Shown here: positions 16,764 to 26,432 of the stretch, in pieces | Numbering within the stretch: position 1 is the first letter of the stretch | How the letters are laid out: each line of letters starts with the position of its first letter | Assembly (NCBI GenBank): GCA_001465115.1 | Contig: CP013614.1 | Span: 1,302,001-1,366,000, forward strand | Source: Enterococcus silesiacus | GTDB lineage: Bacteria; Bacillota; Bacilli; Lactobacillales; Enterococcaceae | DNA length: 64,000 nucleotides | Reading direction: 5' to 3' | Program-made: the position numbers and the translations under genes | Notes under the pieces: model-generated | Database searches by the model: none | What the model was told of the DNA's origin: nothing | Seen by the model: only the letters and a program-made list of their open reading frames with translations

Positions 16764-18392
16764 TTACAGTTCTATTTTGTCTCGCGTGCCCCAACCTGTA
16801 TTCTTATGAGTAATATATCCCCAAATTCGAACAGGTGACAATACAAAAATTGCCCATAGTACAGTAAATGGAAAAGCTAAAAAAACAATCCATTTATCCC
16901 GATTTGCCAAATCATTCCTGGGAATTGAAAGATAGGCTAAGGAATAAACTGCACTAAATGCTAACGGAGCAACTAAAATTAATGGAAAATCGGTCATTAC
17001 AAAAAATACCCAGTAAATCAATTGATACTTAATAACATTCATAGCCGCAAACATTGCCCAGCCAAATGCCTGTCTAAAAAAAACAAAACTATTAACAGGG
17101 AACAGCGCTAACCGCCAAAAACCTCTAATAAAACTGCCTCTGTTCCAACGTAGATGTTGTCGCACATGATGACTCAATTTATTCGGCAAATCTGTATAAG
17201 AAACTGCTGTCATTTGAGCAACGGTTCTCCCTAAAAGCATTGCCGCCATTGTTAAGAAACTATCATCTGAAAATTCTACTCTAACACGACCAAACGTTTC
17301 ATTTTCATATCCTAATTTTTGCGCTAAGTATAACACTTCAGCCCGATAAAAGGCAATGGGGCCGCTATTAACAGCTACACTGCCAAACATAGAGTTCATC
17401 GATCGTTCTATCAATACCATGTGTCCGATCACTAATAAATCTGTAATTACAGTCAAAAGATTATCTGTAACATTTCTTGTCACGATCACACCCGCAACGG
17501 AATAAACACGCTCATCTTCAAACGGAATAATGCCTTGTTCTATCGCGTGCTCTTCAAAAACAGTATCACTATCGATCGTCAAAATAATCTCATTATGAAA
17601 ATCAGAAATTTCTAAATGCTTATACGCATTTAGTTGTGCTGCCCGTTTTCCACTATTTTTCTGCTTAATAAATTGAAAGGAGATTCCTTTTTCCGCAAAA
17701 ATCTCTTGGTATTCTTTTGCAATCTCTGAATAATCAACAAGCGAGCTGCCATCATCAACTGCTACTAATTCAGCCGGCAGAAGTGTTTGATTTAGAATAG
17801 ATTGAAATGTATTTTTAACGTTTTCAATTGGTTCATTATACATAGGCATCAGTATATATACATTTCGATTACTGACTTTTTCATAGGCATATGGCGTATA
17901 TAGAGTACTTAAAATAAGGGTGGCTAATGCCATACCACCGCTCATTGTAAAAAAAGGTGCAATCCCACTCAAAGAATGGCGATAACCACTTGGCAACCTA
18001 AATTGAAACCATACAATCGCTAAAGAAAGAATCGAAACAATCGTAAATACTAACAAAAAACCATTTTTATTATACAGTGTATGCTTAATATTCTGACTTC
18101 GAATATTTGCCCAAAAGCCTATTTTATAGCGCCTAATTTTAGGCTTGATTCCTAACTTACGTAATATTTTTTTCTGTTGAGGTTTAAATGTACAATGAAT
18201 AATGATTTCTAACATAAAAATGATCAACATGACTAGTAATGGGAGTTTTCCAGATAAAATAAAACTTTCGATTGACGGGTGAAAAAAATGAATCAACTCA
18301 TAAACTGAGATATACAGTATGGAGACGATGGGGATCATATACAGAAAAATTATACCTAAGAATTCTAATAAAAAGAAAAATCCTTTTTTCAT
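16764..18392 (-). CDS. Processive family-2 glycosyltransferase (hyaluronan/cellulose-synthase-like)
   Basis: 542 residues. Three hydrophobic segments at the N-terminus, a cytoplasmic GT-2 domain with VDDGSS, the TIDSDTVF DxD site and the QHLRW signature (QxxRW) of processive beta-glycan synthases, then four C-terminal membrane segments. This topology fits enzymes that both polymerise and extrude a polysaccharide (HasA, NodC, IcaA, BcsA). It is the last gene of a cassette with a nucleotide-sugar dehydrogenase, so the polymer probably contains a uronic-acid residue. The ATG at 18392 follows AAAGGA by about 7 nt. The exact sugar specificity cannot be read. Confidence 0.85.
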   Translation of the reverse strand: MKKGFFFLLEFLGIIFLYMIPIVSILYISVYELIHFFHPSIESFILSGKLPLLVMLIIFMLEIIIHCTFKPQQKKILRKLGIKPKIRRYKIGFWANIRSQNIKHTLYNKNGFLLVFTIVSILSLAIVWFQFRLPSGYRHSLSGIAPFFTMSGGMALATLILSTLYTPYAYEKVSNRNVYILMPMYNEPIENVKNTFQSILNQTLLPAELVAVDDGSSLVDYSEIAKEYQEIFAEKGISFQFIKQKNSGKRAAQLNAYKHLEISDFHNEIILTIDSDTVFEEHAIEQGIIPFEDERVYSVAGVIVTRNVTDNLLTVITDLLVIGHMVLIERSMNSMFGSVAVNSGPIAFYRAEVLYLAQKLGYENETFGRVRVEFSDDSFLTMAAMLLGRTVAQMTAVSYTDLPNKLSHHVRQHLRWNRGSFIRGFWRLALFPVNSFVFFRQAFGWAMFAAMNVIKYQLIYWVFFVMTDFPLILVAPLAFSAVYSLAYLSIPRNDLANRDKWIVFLAFPFTVLWAIFVLSPVRIWGYITHKNTGWGTRDKIEL

Positions 18393-18440
18393 CAAAACAT
18401 CCTTTCAAAAAAGTTTTGCAGTGAATCTAATCTATTTTGC

Positions 18441-18989
18441 TTAATAATGATAACTCCTTATCAACGTTACCTCTTTGAATTCAAGCTCCACTCCCTTGGG
18501 AAGGTCTAGTTCTACATTGCCCAAATTAATGCTTTGTTGTTCACCACTGACCAAAACTTTTCGACTAAGATTTCGTTTGATTAGACTTACCTTGAGTATT
18601 GTTTGTTTTTGCTCTTTTTTTAAGGTATCATCGTAACGAAAAATCTTCTCTTCACGGACTTTTATCAACTGATTTAGCGCCAATTTATTTTGAGATTGAG
18701 GAAATTTAATGTCTCTTTTGAGATTAATTTCAGTCAATTCCTTATTTGAAATTGCTGCCACTAACTCTTCCCATGAATAGATATCTACGTATTTCTTTTC
18801 CTTAACAATCAGCAAATCCTCTTGTTTTTTGGATGTATCAAATAAAAATTTATCTCTTCCGTAAATTAGGAAAATCACCGCAAGAAGAAGGAACAATGGT
18901 AATAGAACTATTTTTAATAGCTGGCATGAGCGATTTTGTTCAACGTGTTGTTTTTCTTTGCGTCTGTTTTTTCTCGAACTATCATTCAT
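18441..18989 (-). CDS. Small membrane-anchored protein with pectate-lyase-like adhesive N-terminal motif
   Basis: 182 residues. A basic N-terminus, one membrane helix (about 25-45: LLKIVLLPLFLLLAVIFLIYG) and an extracellular part. That part begins YVDIYSWEELVAAISNKE, followed by TEINLKRDIKF, a pattern seen at the start of pectate-lyase-like adhesive domains of Gram-positive surface proteins, here cut down to one small module. It lies between a nucleotide-sugar dehydrogenase and a processive glycosyltransferase with short gaps (46 and 48 nt), so it may assist export or retention of the polymer. AGGAGG lies 11 nt before the ATG. Function is inferred from context only. Confidence 0.6.
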   Translation of the reverse strand: MNDSSRKNRRKEKQHVEQNRSCQLLKIVLLPLFLLLAVIFLIYGRDKFLFDTSKKQEDLLIVKEKKYVDIYSWEELVAAISNKELTEINLKRDIKFPQSQNKLALNQLIKVREEKIFRYDDTLKKEQKQTILKVSLIKRNLSRKVLVSGEQQSINLGNVELDLPKGVELEFKEVTLIRSYHY

Positions 18990-19035
18990 TATTTTTTCCA
19001 CCTCCTACTTGAATAATCTATAATCAACGGGGGCA

Positions 19036-20265
19036 TTAAACGGTCGTTAAATCATAAAACAATTGACTCTTATCCATAATAAGTTTTTTCTTGTCCTCAT
19101 ACACATCATGATCAACAGCATATATTACTAGATCATATTGCATCAGTTGTTGATAATCTTGTTCTAAACCGATTACTGTTTCATCGGTTGATGCACTGTA
19201 TGGGTGCATCACATCATCATATGCAACAACGCTTATATTTTTCGCTTTTAATTTTTTTATCAGTGAAATAACTGAAGACATTCTGACATCAGCAATATTT
19301 TTTTTATATGTTACACCAATAACAGCAATACTCATCTCTGCAAACTCTTTTTTGCTCTGCGCCGAAAGATCTTTGATTTTTTCTAAATAATAATCAAGCA
19401 TTGAATCGTTGATTTTTCCTGCTATATCGATCAGTGGTGTTTCTACTCCTCGGTCCGCCATCAGCCAAGTAAGATAATAAGGATCTACAGGGATACAGTG
19501 ACCGCCAATGCCTAAATTTGGTGTAAATTTCATAAATCCAAAAGGTTTTGTTGCCGCTGCTTCTAACACTTCGCCTACTTCGATGTCTAAATTATCCGAA
19601 ATTTTTTGAAGTTCATCTGCTAAAGCGATATTGACCAAACGGAAAGTATTTTCATATATTTTAGCTAATTCAGCCGTTTTCAAATTGGAAACGGAAGAAA
19701 CATGGCTTCCAAAAAAATCTTCCACTTTTGATAGGCATTTGTTTGTATGTCCTGCAACGATTCTTGGGATTTTAGCACTGAGAGATTGTGTATTTCCTGG
19801 ATCAATTCTTTCTGGGGAATAAGCGATGAAAAGATCAATTCCGATATGATAACCAAGTTTAGAAAACTCAGCTACAAGATATTCTTCCGTTGTTCCAGGA
19901 TACGTTGTACTTTCTAAAATAATCAACGAGCCTATTTTCACTTTATTTTTGATCAAATTGACAGCCGATTTGATATAGCTTAGATCAGGAATTTTATTTT
20001 TATCGATTGGTGTAGGTACGTCAATAATATAGACATCTTTACCTTTGATTAATTGCCCATCATAGGTAAATACAGTCCTTTTTTCTTTCAACATTTGAAC
20101 TGTTTCATCCAATACTGTGTCAAGAGGACTGATTCCTTTATTCAATATATCCACTTTTCGTTTATCAATATCAAATCCAATTACTTTATGACCATTTTTC
20201 ACATGATTTATTATACTTGGTAGCCCAACATAGCCCAAACCAATTACCACTACTTCTTTTTTCAT
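19036..20265 (-). CDS. UDP-N-acetylhexosamine/UDP-glucose 6-dehydrogenase family protein
   Basis: 409 residues. NAD-dependent four-electron oxidation of a UDP-hexose to the UDP-uronic acid. The N-terminal Rossmann fold is clear (VVVIGLGYVGLP). The catalytic-cysteine motif reads GIGGHCIPVDPYYL, the form common in WbpA/WbpO-type UDP-GlcNAc or UDP-ManNAc dehydrogenases, whereas UDP-glucose enzymes usually have GxGGxCxPKD. A C-terminal UDP-binding domain is present (GVTYKKNIADVRMS). First gene of the polysaccharide cassette. An in-frame GTG lies 12 nt upstream of the chosen ATG. Confidence 0.85.
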   Translation of the reverse strand: MKKEVVVIGLGYVGLPSIINHVKNGHKVIGFDIDKRKVDILNKGISPLDTVLDETVQMLKEKRTVFTYDGQLIKGKDVYIIDVPTPIDKNKIPDLSYIKSAVNLIKNKVKIGSLIILESTTYPGTTEEYLVAEFSKLGYHIGIDLFIAYSPERIDPGNTQSLSAKIPRIVAGHTNKCLSKVEDFFGSHVSSVSNLKTAELAKIYENTFRLVNIALADELQKISDNLDIEVGEVLEAAATKPFGFMKFTPNLGIGGHCIPVDPYYLTWLMADRGVETPLIDIAGKINDSMLDYYLEKIKDLSAQSKKEFAEMSIAVIGVTYKKNIADVRMSSVISLIKKLKAKNISVVAYDDVMHPYSASTDETVIGLEQDYQQLMQYDLVIYAVDHDVYEDKKKLIMDKSQLFYDLTTV

Positions 20266-20410
20266 TTCACATTCCACTACCTTTTATTTTTTTTGCAATC
20301 CTTTTGCTCACAAAAGATAACACAGGTTTGACGGAATTGTCTATGTTTTCCGAACGAAAAACGTTATTTTAAAACGTTTATATAAATAACCATATTACGG
20401 TTCTATATGT

Positions 20411-20456
20411 ATTAAAAAAACAAGAAAGCCACGTAAAAGCAATGCTCAATACGTGG
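20411..20456 (-). terminator. Intrinsic terminator after coaE
   Basis: Minus strand CCACGTA-14 nt-TACGTGG followed by a T-rich tract (complement of 20411-20424), between the coaE stop and the promoter region of the polysaccharide cassette. It separates the two transcription units. Confidence 0.75.
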
Positions 20457-20522
20457 TTACCCATATTCATTTTCATTATTTTTAAATTATCACAAAAAAA
20501 TATAAACAACAATCATGTTATG

Positions 20523-21119
20523 TTATTCAAAAATATTTTTGGATACCCATTTTTGTACTATTTTTTCTGTCTCTTGAATACTTTTTTGATTATCAAATAC
20601 GATATCTGCCTTTTGTTTTTTCTCCTCTATAGACAATTGACTATTGATCCGTCGTTGCGCCTCGTCTTGGGTTAAATTATCTCGTTTCATCAAACGGACT
20701 AGTTGCGTCGCTTCTGGAACGTAAACAACTGCTACTTTATCAACAAACTGATCATATCCGCCTTCAAATAATAAGGGGATGTCAACTACAACTAGTGATG
20801 ATTCATTCTTTTTCTGATCAATCTGAGATAAAATCTCATCTCTTAAAAAAGGCGATAATACTTCGTTAAGCATCTTTCTTTTTTTCTCATCAGAAAAAAC
20901 AATACTGCCTAATTTTTTGCGATTTAGTGATCCATCTTGGTTTAAAACCTCTAAACCAAAAACAGCAACGATTTTTTCCAATGCTGGAGTCCCCACTTCA
21001 ACGATTTCCCGAGCAATTACATCAGCATCGACGATAGGAAAATTCAGACTCTTAAATACAGAAACGACTGTACTTTTCCCAGTCGCAATACCGCCTGTCA
21101 GCCCTAATATCATACCCAT
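20523..21119 (-). CDS. coaE: Dephospho-CoA kinase
   Basis: 198 residues. It phosphorylates the 3'-hydroxyl of dephospho-CoA with ATP, the last step of CoA synthesis. P-loop GLTGGIATGKST at residues 6-17, the conserved VDADVIAREI and the VDIPLLFEGG substrate segment, and the lid region with RRINSQLSIEEK. The ATG is 4 nt after the mutM stop, so it is coupled with mutM and polA. Confidence 0.95.
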   Translation of the reverse strand: MGMILGLTGGIATGKSTVVSVFKSLNFPIVDADVIAREIVEVGTPALEKIVAVFGLEVLNQDGSLNRKKLGSIVFSDEKKRKMLNEVLSPFLRDEILSQIDQKKNESSLVVVDIPLLFEGGYDQFVDKVAVVYVPEATQLVRLMKRDNLTQDEAQRRINSQLSIEEKKQKADIVFDNQKSIQETEKIVQKWVSKNIFE

Positions 21120-21122
21120 CGA

Positions 21123-21959
21123 TCAATTCCTCACTTTCAAGGTTTGACATTTAGGACAAAAATGTGTACCACGTTGCGCCACTTTAATTTTTTTGATCGG
21201 CGTTGCGCATCTTGGACAAGGTTTCTCAGTCTGACCATAAACATTTAATGAAATTTGAAACGTTCCAGCTTCTCCTAAAGCGTTTAGATAACTACGGATC
21301 GTCGTTCCTCCTGCTTCAACCGCACGACCAAGAACATCAATGATTGCATAATATAACTGTTCAACTTCTTTTGGCTTTAATGTGTCTGCTGGTTGTTCAG
21401 GATGGATCTTTGCTTCCCATAAAGCTTCATCTACATAAATATTGCCTAAGCCTGTTACTAAACGCTGATCCAATAATAACGGCTTGATTGCTTTGTGATG
21501 CTTTTTCAAGCCTGTACGAAATTCCGACAACTTAAATTCAGTGGGAATCGGTTCAGGACCTAGAGCTAAAATCCCTTTGTAATTTTCCCCTTGATTCTTA
21601 GGTACTAAAACCATACGACCAAATTTCCGAACATCAAGATAGCGTAATTCAGTTCCATCAGTAAAGGTAAAAACCACATGCGTGTGCTTAGTTCGCTCCT
21701 CTTTCGGATCATGGGTTTCATATTTCCCTTCCATTCGTAAATGGGAAATCATATCATAATTCGTTAATTTGAAAATTAAAAACTTGCCCCGACGTTCCAT
21801 TTTTTCAATTGTTTGACCGATCAACTGCTGTGCAAAAATTTCTGATTCTGGTGATTCGATGATTCTCGGCCATAATATTGTAACTTCTTCAATCGTCTTG
21901 CCAACCACTAATTTTTCTAACCCTTTCCTGACTGTTTCAACTTCTGGTAATTCAGGCAA
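21123..21959 (-). CDS. mutM: Formamidopyrimidine-DNA glycosylase MutM/Fpg
   Basis: 278 residues. Excises 8-oxoguanine and formamidopyrimidines and nicks the abasic site. The catalytic N-terminus is Pro2-Glu3 (PELPEVETV), so the start must be the TTG at 21959, which has AAGGAGA 8-9 nt upstream. A longer in-frame reading from 22001 would bury the catalytic proline and is rejected. A C-terminal zinc finger (CPRC...CPKC) and the H2TH region (DQRLVTGLGNIYVDEALW) are present. It lies between polA and coaE. Confidence 0.96.
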   Translation of the reverse strand: MPELPEVETVRKGLEKLVVGKTIEEVTILWPRIIESPESEIFAQQLIGQTIEKMERRGKFLIFKLTNYDMISHLRMEGKYETHDPKEERTKHTHVVFTFTDGTELRYLDVRKFGRMVLVPKNQGENYKGILALGPEPIPTEFKLSEFRTGLKKHHKAIKPLLLDQRLVTGLGNIYVDEALWEAKIHPEQPADTLKPKEVEQLYYAIIDVLGRAVEAGGTTIRSYLNALGEAGTFQISLNVYGQTEKPCPRCATPIKKIKVAQRGTHFCPKCQTLKVRN

Positions 21960-22057
21960 TTTCCATCTCTCCTTAGAAGAAAAAGACCGCAACGAACGCA
22001 TGAAAGTTTCAATAACTTTTTCGTTTGGTCAGTCTTTTCTTAAATTATTTTAGTTCA

Positions 22058-24703
22058 CTATTTTGCTTCGTACCATGTTTTACCCCAACTGCTGTCAGTC
22101 AATAACGGTACATGTAAAGCAACAGCGTTTTCCATTACATCTTTCACTAATGCATTTAGTTTTTCTAGTTCAGATTCTGGTGCTTCAAAAACAAGTTCAT
22201 CATGCACTTGTAGTAACATCGTCGCCTGCATATTTTCTTCTTTTAGTCGTTCTTGCATGTTGATCATTGCAATTTTCAAAATATCCGCAGCACTTCCTTG
22301 GATCGGTGTATTGATCGCAGTCCGTTCTGCAAAAGAACGTAAATTGAAATTGCGTGAATTGATGTCTGGTAAATAACGGCGGCGATTATAAAGTGTTTCT
22401 ACAAAGCCTTTATCTTTCGCATCACGAACGATATCTTCCATGTATTTTTTAACCCCTGGGTATTTTTCAAAATAAGTATCAATATATTCTTGCGCTTGTT
22501 TTCTCGTAATACCTAGATTTTGTGACAAACCATAATCACTGATGCCATAGACAATCCCAAAATTTACAGCTTTCGCTTGACGACGCATATTTGACGTAAC
22601 ATCCTCTGGTTTTTCGATACCAAATACTCGCATTGCTGTACTTGAGTGAATATCTTGTCCTTCAATAAATGCTTCTTTCAAATGTTGATCGTCTGAAATA
22701 TGCGCTAAAACACGTAATTCAATTTGAGAATAATCGGATGAAAAAATCAACCAGTCTTTTTCTCTTGGTATAAAAGCCTCCCGAATTTTCCGTCCTTCTT
22801 CTAAGCGGATTGGAATGTTTTGCAAGTTAGGATCAACTGAGCTTAAACGACCAGTTTGGGTTAATGTTTGAACGTAACGTGTATGGATTTTATCATCTGA
22901 CTGAATCACTTTCAATAGCCCTTCAACATAAGTTGATTGAATTTTAGCAATCTGACGGTAAATTAAAATGTCTTCTACAATTGGCGCTTGTTCTTTCAAT
23001 TGTTCTAATACATCTACCGCGGTTGAATAGCCAGTCTTTGTTTTTTTAATAACAGGCAAACCCATTTTTTCAAATAAAATCACCCCTAATTGTTTAGGTG
23101 AATTCAAGTTGAACTCTTCGCCTGCTTCTGCATATATTTTTTGTTCGATTTCACGTAGTCGATCTGAAAATTCGATCCGCATTTCTTTCAATCGATTAGC
23201 ATCCACACGAATTCCTGTGATCTCCATATCGCCTAAAATTTTTGAAAGCGGTAATTCCATTTTATAGAATAAATCTGCTTGATTTTTCTCCACTAATTCT
23301 GCATCTAGTTTTTCAGAAAGAAAATGGATTGCTTTCACTTTTCTGGCAAGATGACTAAAGAAAGCCTCATCATCTTCTGGTAAGCCTTTTTTTGCACCTT
23401 TTCCATAAACTGATTCGTCCGAATGGATATCCGTATAGCCATAATGTTGCGCTACGCCTTCAATATCCGCACTATTATCATTAGTATCTAATAGATATGC
23501 TGCTAATAAGACATCAAACGTAATCCCTTGAGGCTTACCAACATAACGGTTAAGCGAAACGTACGTGCGTTTTGCATCATACACTATTTTTTTGTATTTT
23601 TCCGATAACAACCAATCAATAAATGGTTTGCTTTCAAATAGTTCCAAGCTATTCGTCGTATACACTTTGTTCTTCGTTCCCCACGCAACTCCTACAATTG
23701 GTGAAGTGTGGTAATTATCTTCCAGCATTTCAACATACAAGGCCATATCGTCAGTAAACATCTCTTGCGTGAATGCATCTACAACATCAAAATGAACATC
23801 TTCTAACTCGACTATTTCTTCTTCAACATTTAATTTGCTTAGCATTTGCTTGAATTCCATTTCTTTATAGAATGGAATCAATTTTTCTAAGTCTTTTCCT
23901 TCATATTTAAGTTCATCGATATTGATTTTGACTGGAGAATCTACATTGATCGTTGCTAAGCGCTTAGACATAAATGCCTGTTCTTTGTCGTTGATCAAAT
24001 TCTCTTTCATTTTGCTTTGCTTCAAGCTATCGATATTTTCGTAAACACCTTCAACTGAACCAAATTCTTTCAATAATTTAATAGCGGTTTTTTCACCGAT
24101 TTTTGTTACCCCAGGGATATTATCGGATGTATCTCCTGCTAAACCTTTCATATCAATGATTTGATTTGGTGTTAAACCATCGTATTTTTCAGCTACGTGT
24201 TCTGGTGTATAGGATTCTAAATCACTAACCCCTTTGATCGTAATATCAACTTTTACTGAGTCTGTCGCTAGTTGCGTTAAATCTCGATCGCCAGACAATA
24301 CAACAACATCAAATTCGTCTTTTGGTACTTTAGTCGCTAGTGTTCCAATGATATCATCTGCTTCATAATTATCTAACTCATAATATTTCACACCTAAACC
24401 AGTTAGCAATTCTCGAATGTAAGGCATTTGTTCTTTAAATTCTCCTGGTGTTTTTGAACGGCCTGCTTTATATTCTGGATAAAATTCGGTTCTAAAGGTT
24501 GTTTTTCCTGCATCAAATGCGACTAGCACATGTGTCGGATTTTCTTTTGCCATCACGTTTTCAAACATATTGTTAAACGCATAAACAGCATTTGTATGTA
24601 ACCCATTTTTATTTTTAAAACGTTCTAGGGAATTGTGCAAAGCAAAAAATGCTCGAAATGCTACACTGTTTCCATCAACTAATAATAACTTATTTTTTGT
24701 CAT
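22058..24703 (-). CDS. polA: DNA polymerase I
   Basis: 881 residues. Domains: N-terminal 5'-3' exonuclease (about 1-290: LLLVDGNSVAFRAFF, NYEADDIIGTL, GDRDLTQL), a 3'-5' exonuclease-like domain lacking the canonical DEDD residues (about 300-465), and the polymerase domain with motif A SSDYSQIELRVLAH, motif B RRQAKAVNFGIVYG and motif C VHDELVFE. It replaces RNA primers and fills repair gaps. ATG at 24703 follows AGGAG by 7-8 nt. The in-frame upstream ATG at 24727 has no site. First gene of polA-mutM-coaE. Confidence 0.97.
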   Translation of the reverse strand: MTKNKLLLVDGNSVAFRAFFALHNSLERFKNKNGLHTNAVYAFNNMFENVMAKENPTHVLVAFDAGKTTFRTEFYPEYKAGRSKTPGEFKEQMPYIRELLTGLGVKYYELDNYEADDIIGTLATKVPKDEFDVVVLSGDRDLTQLATDSVKVDITIKGVSDLESYTPEHVAEKYDGLTPNQIIDMKGLAGDTSDNIPGVTKIGEKTAIKLLKEFGSVEGVYENIDSLKQSKMKENLINDKEQAFMSKRLATINVDSPVKINIDELKYEGKDLEKLIPFYKEMEFKQMLSKLNVEEEIVELEDVHFDVVDAFTQEMFTDDMALYVEMLEDNYHTSPIVGVAWGTKNKVYTTNSLELFESKPFIDWLLSEKYKKIVYDAKRTYVSLNRYVGKPQGITFDVLLAAYLLDTNDNSADIEGVAQHYGYTDIHSDESVYGKGAKKGLPEDDEAFFSHLARKVKAIHFLSEKLDAELVEKNQADLFYKMELPLSKILGDMEITGIRVDANRLKEMRIEFSDRLREIEQKIYAEAGEEFNLNSPKQLGVILFEKMGLPVIKKTKTGYSTAVDVLEQLKEQAPIVEDILIYRQIAKIQSTYVEGLLKVIQSDDKIHTRYVQTLTQTGRLSSVDPNLQNIPIRLEEGRKIREAFIPREKDWLIFSSDYSQIELRVLAHISDDQHLKEAFIEGQDIHSSTAMRVFGIEKPEDVTSNMRRQAKAVNFGIVYGISDYGLSQNLGITRKQAQEYIDTYFEKYPGVKKYMEDIVRDAKDKGFVETLYNRRRYLPDINSRNFNLRSFAERTAINTPIQGSAADILKIAMINMQERLKEENMQATMLLQVHDELVFEAPESELEKLNALVKDVMENAVALHVPLLTDSSWGKTWYEAK

Positions 24704-24802
24704 CTTTTTTCTCCTCATCTTCAGCAAACTGGTTTCCTTCTTATTCTAACAAAAATCTGTCAACTTTGCAGTAGGAAGGAACTAAAGTTCGTAAAGCTTA
24801 AT

Positions 24803-24844
24803 CGAAAACAAAATAAGACCCGCTCTGCACACTCAGAGCGGGTC
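24803..24844 (-). terminator. Strong GC-rich terminator hairpin
   Basis: Perfect 11-bp stem GACCCGCTCTG/CAGAGCGGGTC with a 6-nt loop, followed on the minus strand by TTATTTTG. It stops transcripts coming from the 25-kb region before they reach polA. The roughly 530 bases between it and the aldo/keto reductase are AT-rich and hold no gene I can support. Confidence 0.75.
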
Positions 24845-24923
24845 AATTAGGAGTTCACACAAATGAAATGAATTGCTTGTAACTATTGTCTTTCTTCTAT
24901 GTCTTTATATTACAAGTAATTTG
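24805..24923 (-). ncRNA. Candidate small RNA upstream of polA
   Basis: On the minus strand a -10 TATAAT (complement of 24929-24934) predicts a start near 24922. The roughly 118-nt transcript would contain most of a long imperfect inverted repeat (TTACAAGTAATTTGTGAA at 24910-24927 pairing with 24854-24882) and end at the very strong hairpin 24817-24844. No open frame with a ribosome-binding site is visible. The -35 is poor. Structure and position are the only evidence. Confidence 0.35.
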
Positions 24924-25459
24924 TGAATATTATATGAACGAAACATTTCTAAAATGTAACTTTTTTGGACAGAAAAGTTCTTTGTTTTTCATTAAATTAA
25001 GAAACAATCACTCAATCCAATTATTTAGAAAGCAAAATGATTTTATTCACTCTTCTTTATACTATCAAAATAAGGAATGCCGATTTTTAGAATTTTGGCT
25101 TATAGAATATTTCTTATTTTTTTAGATATGGCAGATGATCGCAATAACCTTTTAACTTGACCTCTATGATAAGCCTTTGCAAGAGTTCTCTATTTGTTCA
25201 CTTTGGGAAAGAGTAATAATTTTAATAGATTTTCTACAAATCCAAATAAACAGTGAAAACAGAAACAACGCCTTCGGAAATAAGCTGAAATTGCTGTAAA
25301 ATACAGCGAGATACGAGCTGATATAAAATAGTACCTACTTGGTCACAAAAATTTAAGGAGCACTTCTCGTGAATTCCAACTTATTACTCAGAGATAGGCA
25401 ATTCTGTCCAACACCGGCTCTTTTATTCATAAATAATATAAAAACGATTTTTTTACAAC

Positions 25460-26371
25460 TTATGGTAAGATATTTCCAGCTGCACGGTAAATTTCATACC
25501 ATTCTTCTCTGCTTAATACAATATCCGCTGCTTTAGCGATTTCCTTAATGCGTTCTTTATTCATACTTCCAGCAATAACTTGCATTTTGGCAGGATGTCT
25601 TAAGATCCACGCAGTGGCTAGCCCAGTGGCTGTGCAGTTATGATTTTCAGCAATTTTATCTAAAGTTGCATTCAGTTCTGAGAATTTTTCGTTTCCGATA
25701 AAAACACCTTCAAAGAAACCATATTGATAAGGTGACCATGCTTGTATCGTCATCTCATTCAAGCGAGAATAATCTAAAATACTACCATCTCTATCAACAC
25801 TCGCCTCATCAGTCATATTCACATGGATCCCTTGATCGACCATCCCTGTATGTTTGATACCAAACTGTAATTGATTTACAAGTAGGGGTTGTTTCACTGT
25901 CTTTTTTAAAAGGTCGATTTGCATCGGTTTTTGGTTACTAACACCGAAATACTTTACTTTCCCTTGAGTTTCTAATTGATCAAAAGCTGCTGCTACTTCT
26001 TCTGGCTCAACCAATGTGTCTGGGCGATGAAGTAACAGGGCATCCACATAATCTACACCTAGGCGCTTTAAACTCCCCTCTACAGAGGAAATAATGTGGT
26101 CTTTAGAAAAATCGAACATCCCTTTACGAATTCCACATTTTGTTTGAATAATGATATCTTCTCTTTTAATCGACGATTCTTTCAATGCTTGGCCAAAAAT
26201 CGTTTCACATTCACCACCGCCGTAGATATCTGCATGATCAAAAAAATCAATGCCATGATCATAGGCTGTCTCAATGATCTCCGTCGGGTTTTCAGCCCCA
26301 TTCATCCTCATACAACCAAGTATAACTGATGCTACTTGTAAATCACTGGTTCCAAATTGAATCTTTTTCAC
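25460..26371 (-). CDS. Aldo/keto reductase
   Basis: 303-residue NADPH-dependent oxidoreductase of the YdhF-like subgroup. The catalytic tetrad is Asp45 (FFDHAD), Tyr50 (DIYGGG), Lys78 (QTKCG) and His115 (LLLHRPD). The cofactor site near the C-terminus includes VIAGSMNKERI. Substrate unknown. Single gene, divergent from nothing. The Mga-like regulator lies 60 bp upstream on the same strand and could be linked to it. Confidence 0.92.
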   Translation of the reverse strand: MKKIQFGTSDLQVASVILGCMRMNGAENPTEIIETAYDHGIDFFDHADIYGGGECETIFGQALKESSIKREDIIIQTKCGIRKGMFDFSKDHIISSVEGSLKRLGVDYVDALLLHRPDTLVEPEEVAAAFDQLETQGKVKYFGVSNQKPMQIDLLKKTVKQPLLVNQLQFGIKHTGMVDQGIHVNMTDEASVDRDGSILDYSRLNEMTIQAWSPYQYGFFEGVFIGNEKFSELNATLDKIAENHNCTATGLATAWILRHPAKMQVIAGSMNKERIKEIAKAADIVLSREEWYEIYRAAGNILP

Positions 26372-26432
26372 GAAAAAAACCTCCTAATAATTTATTCACT
26401 AATCTATTTTAACACATTTAGTTGAAAGGGCT

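Noticed and set aside
24886..25125. 79-codon plus-strand frame in the polA upstream gap
   Set aside because: AT-rich sequence with Phe/Ile/Tyr bias and no ribosome-binding site; the inverted repeat and terminator there point to the minus strand.
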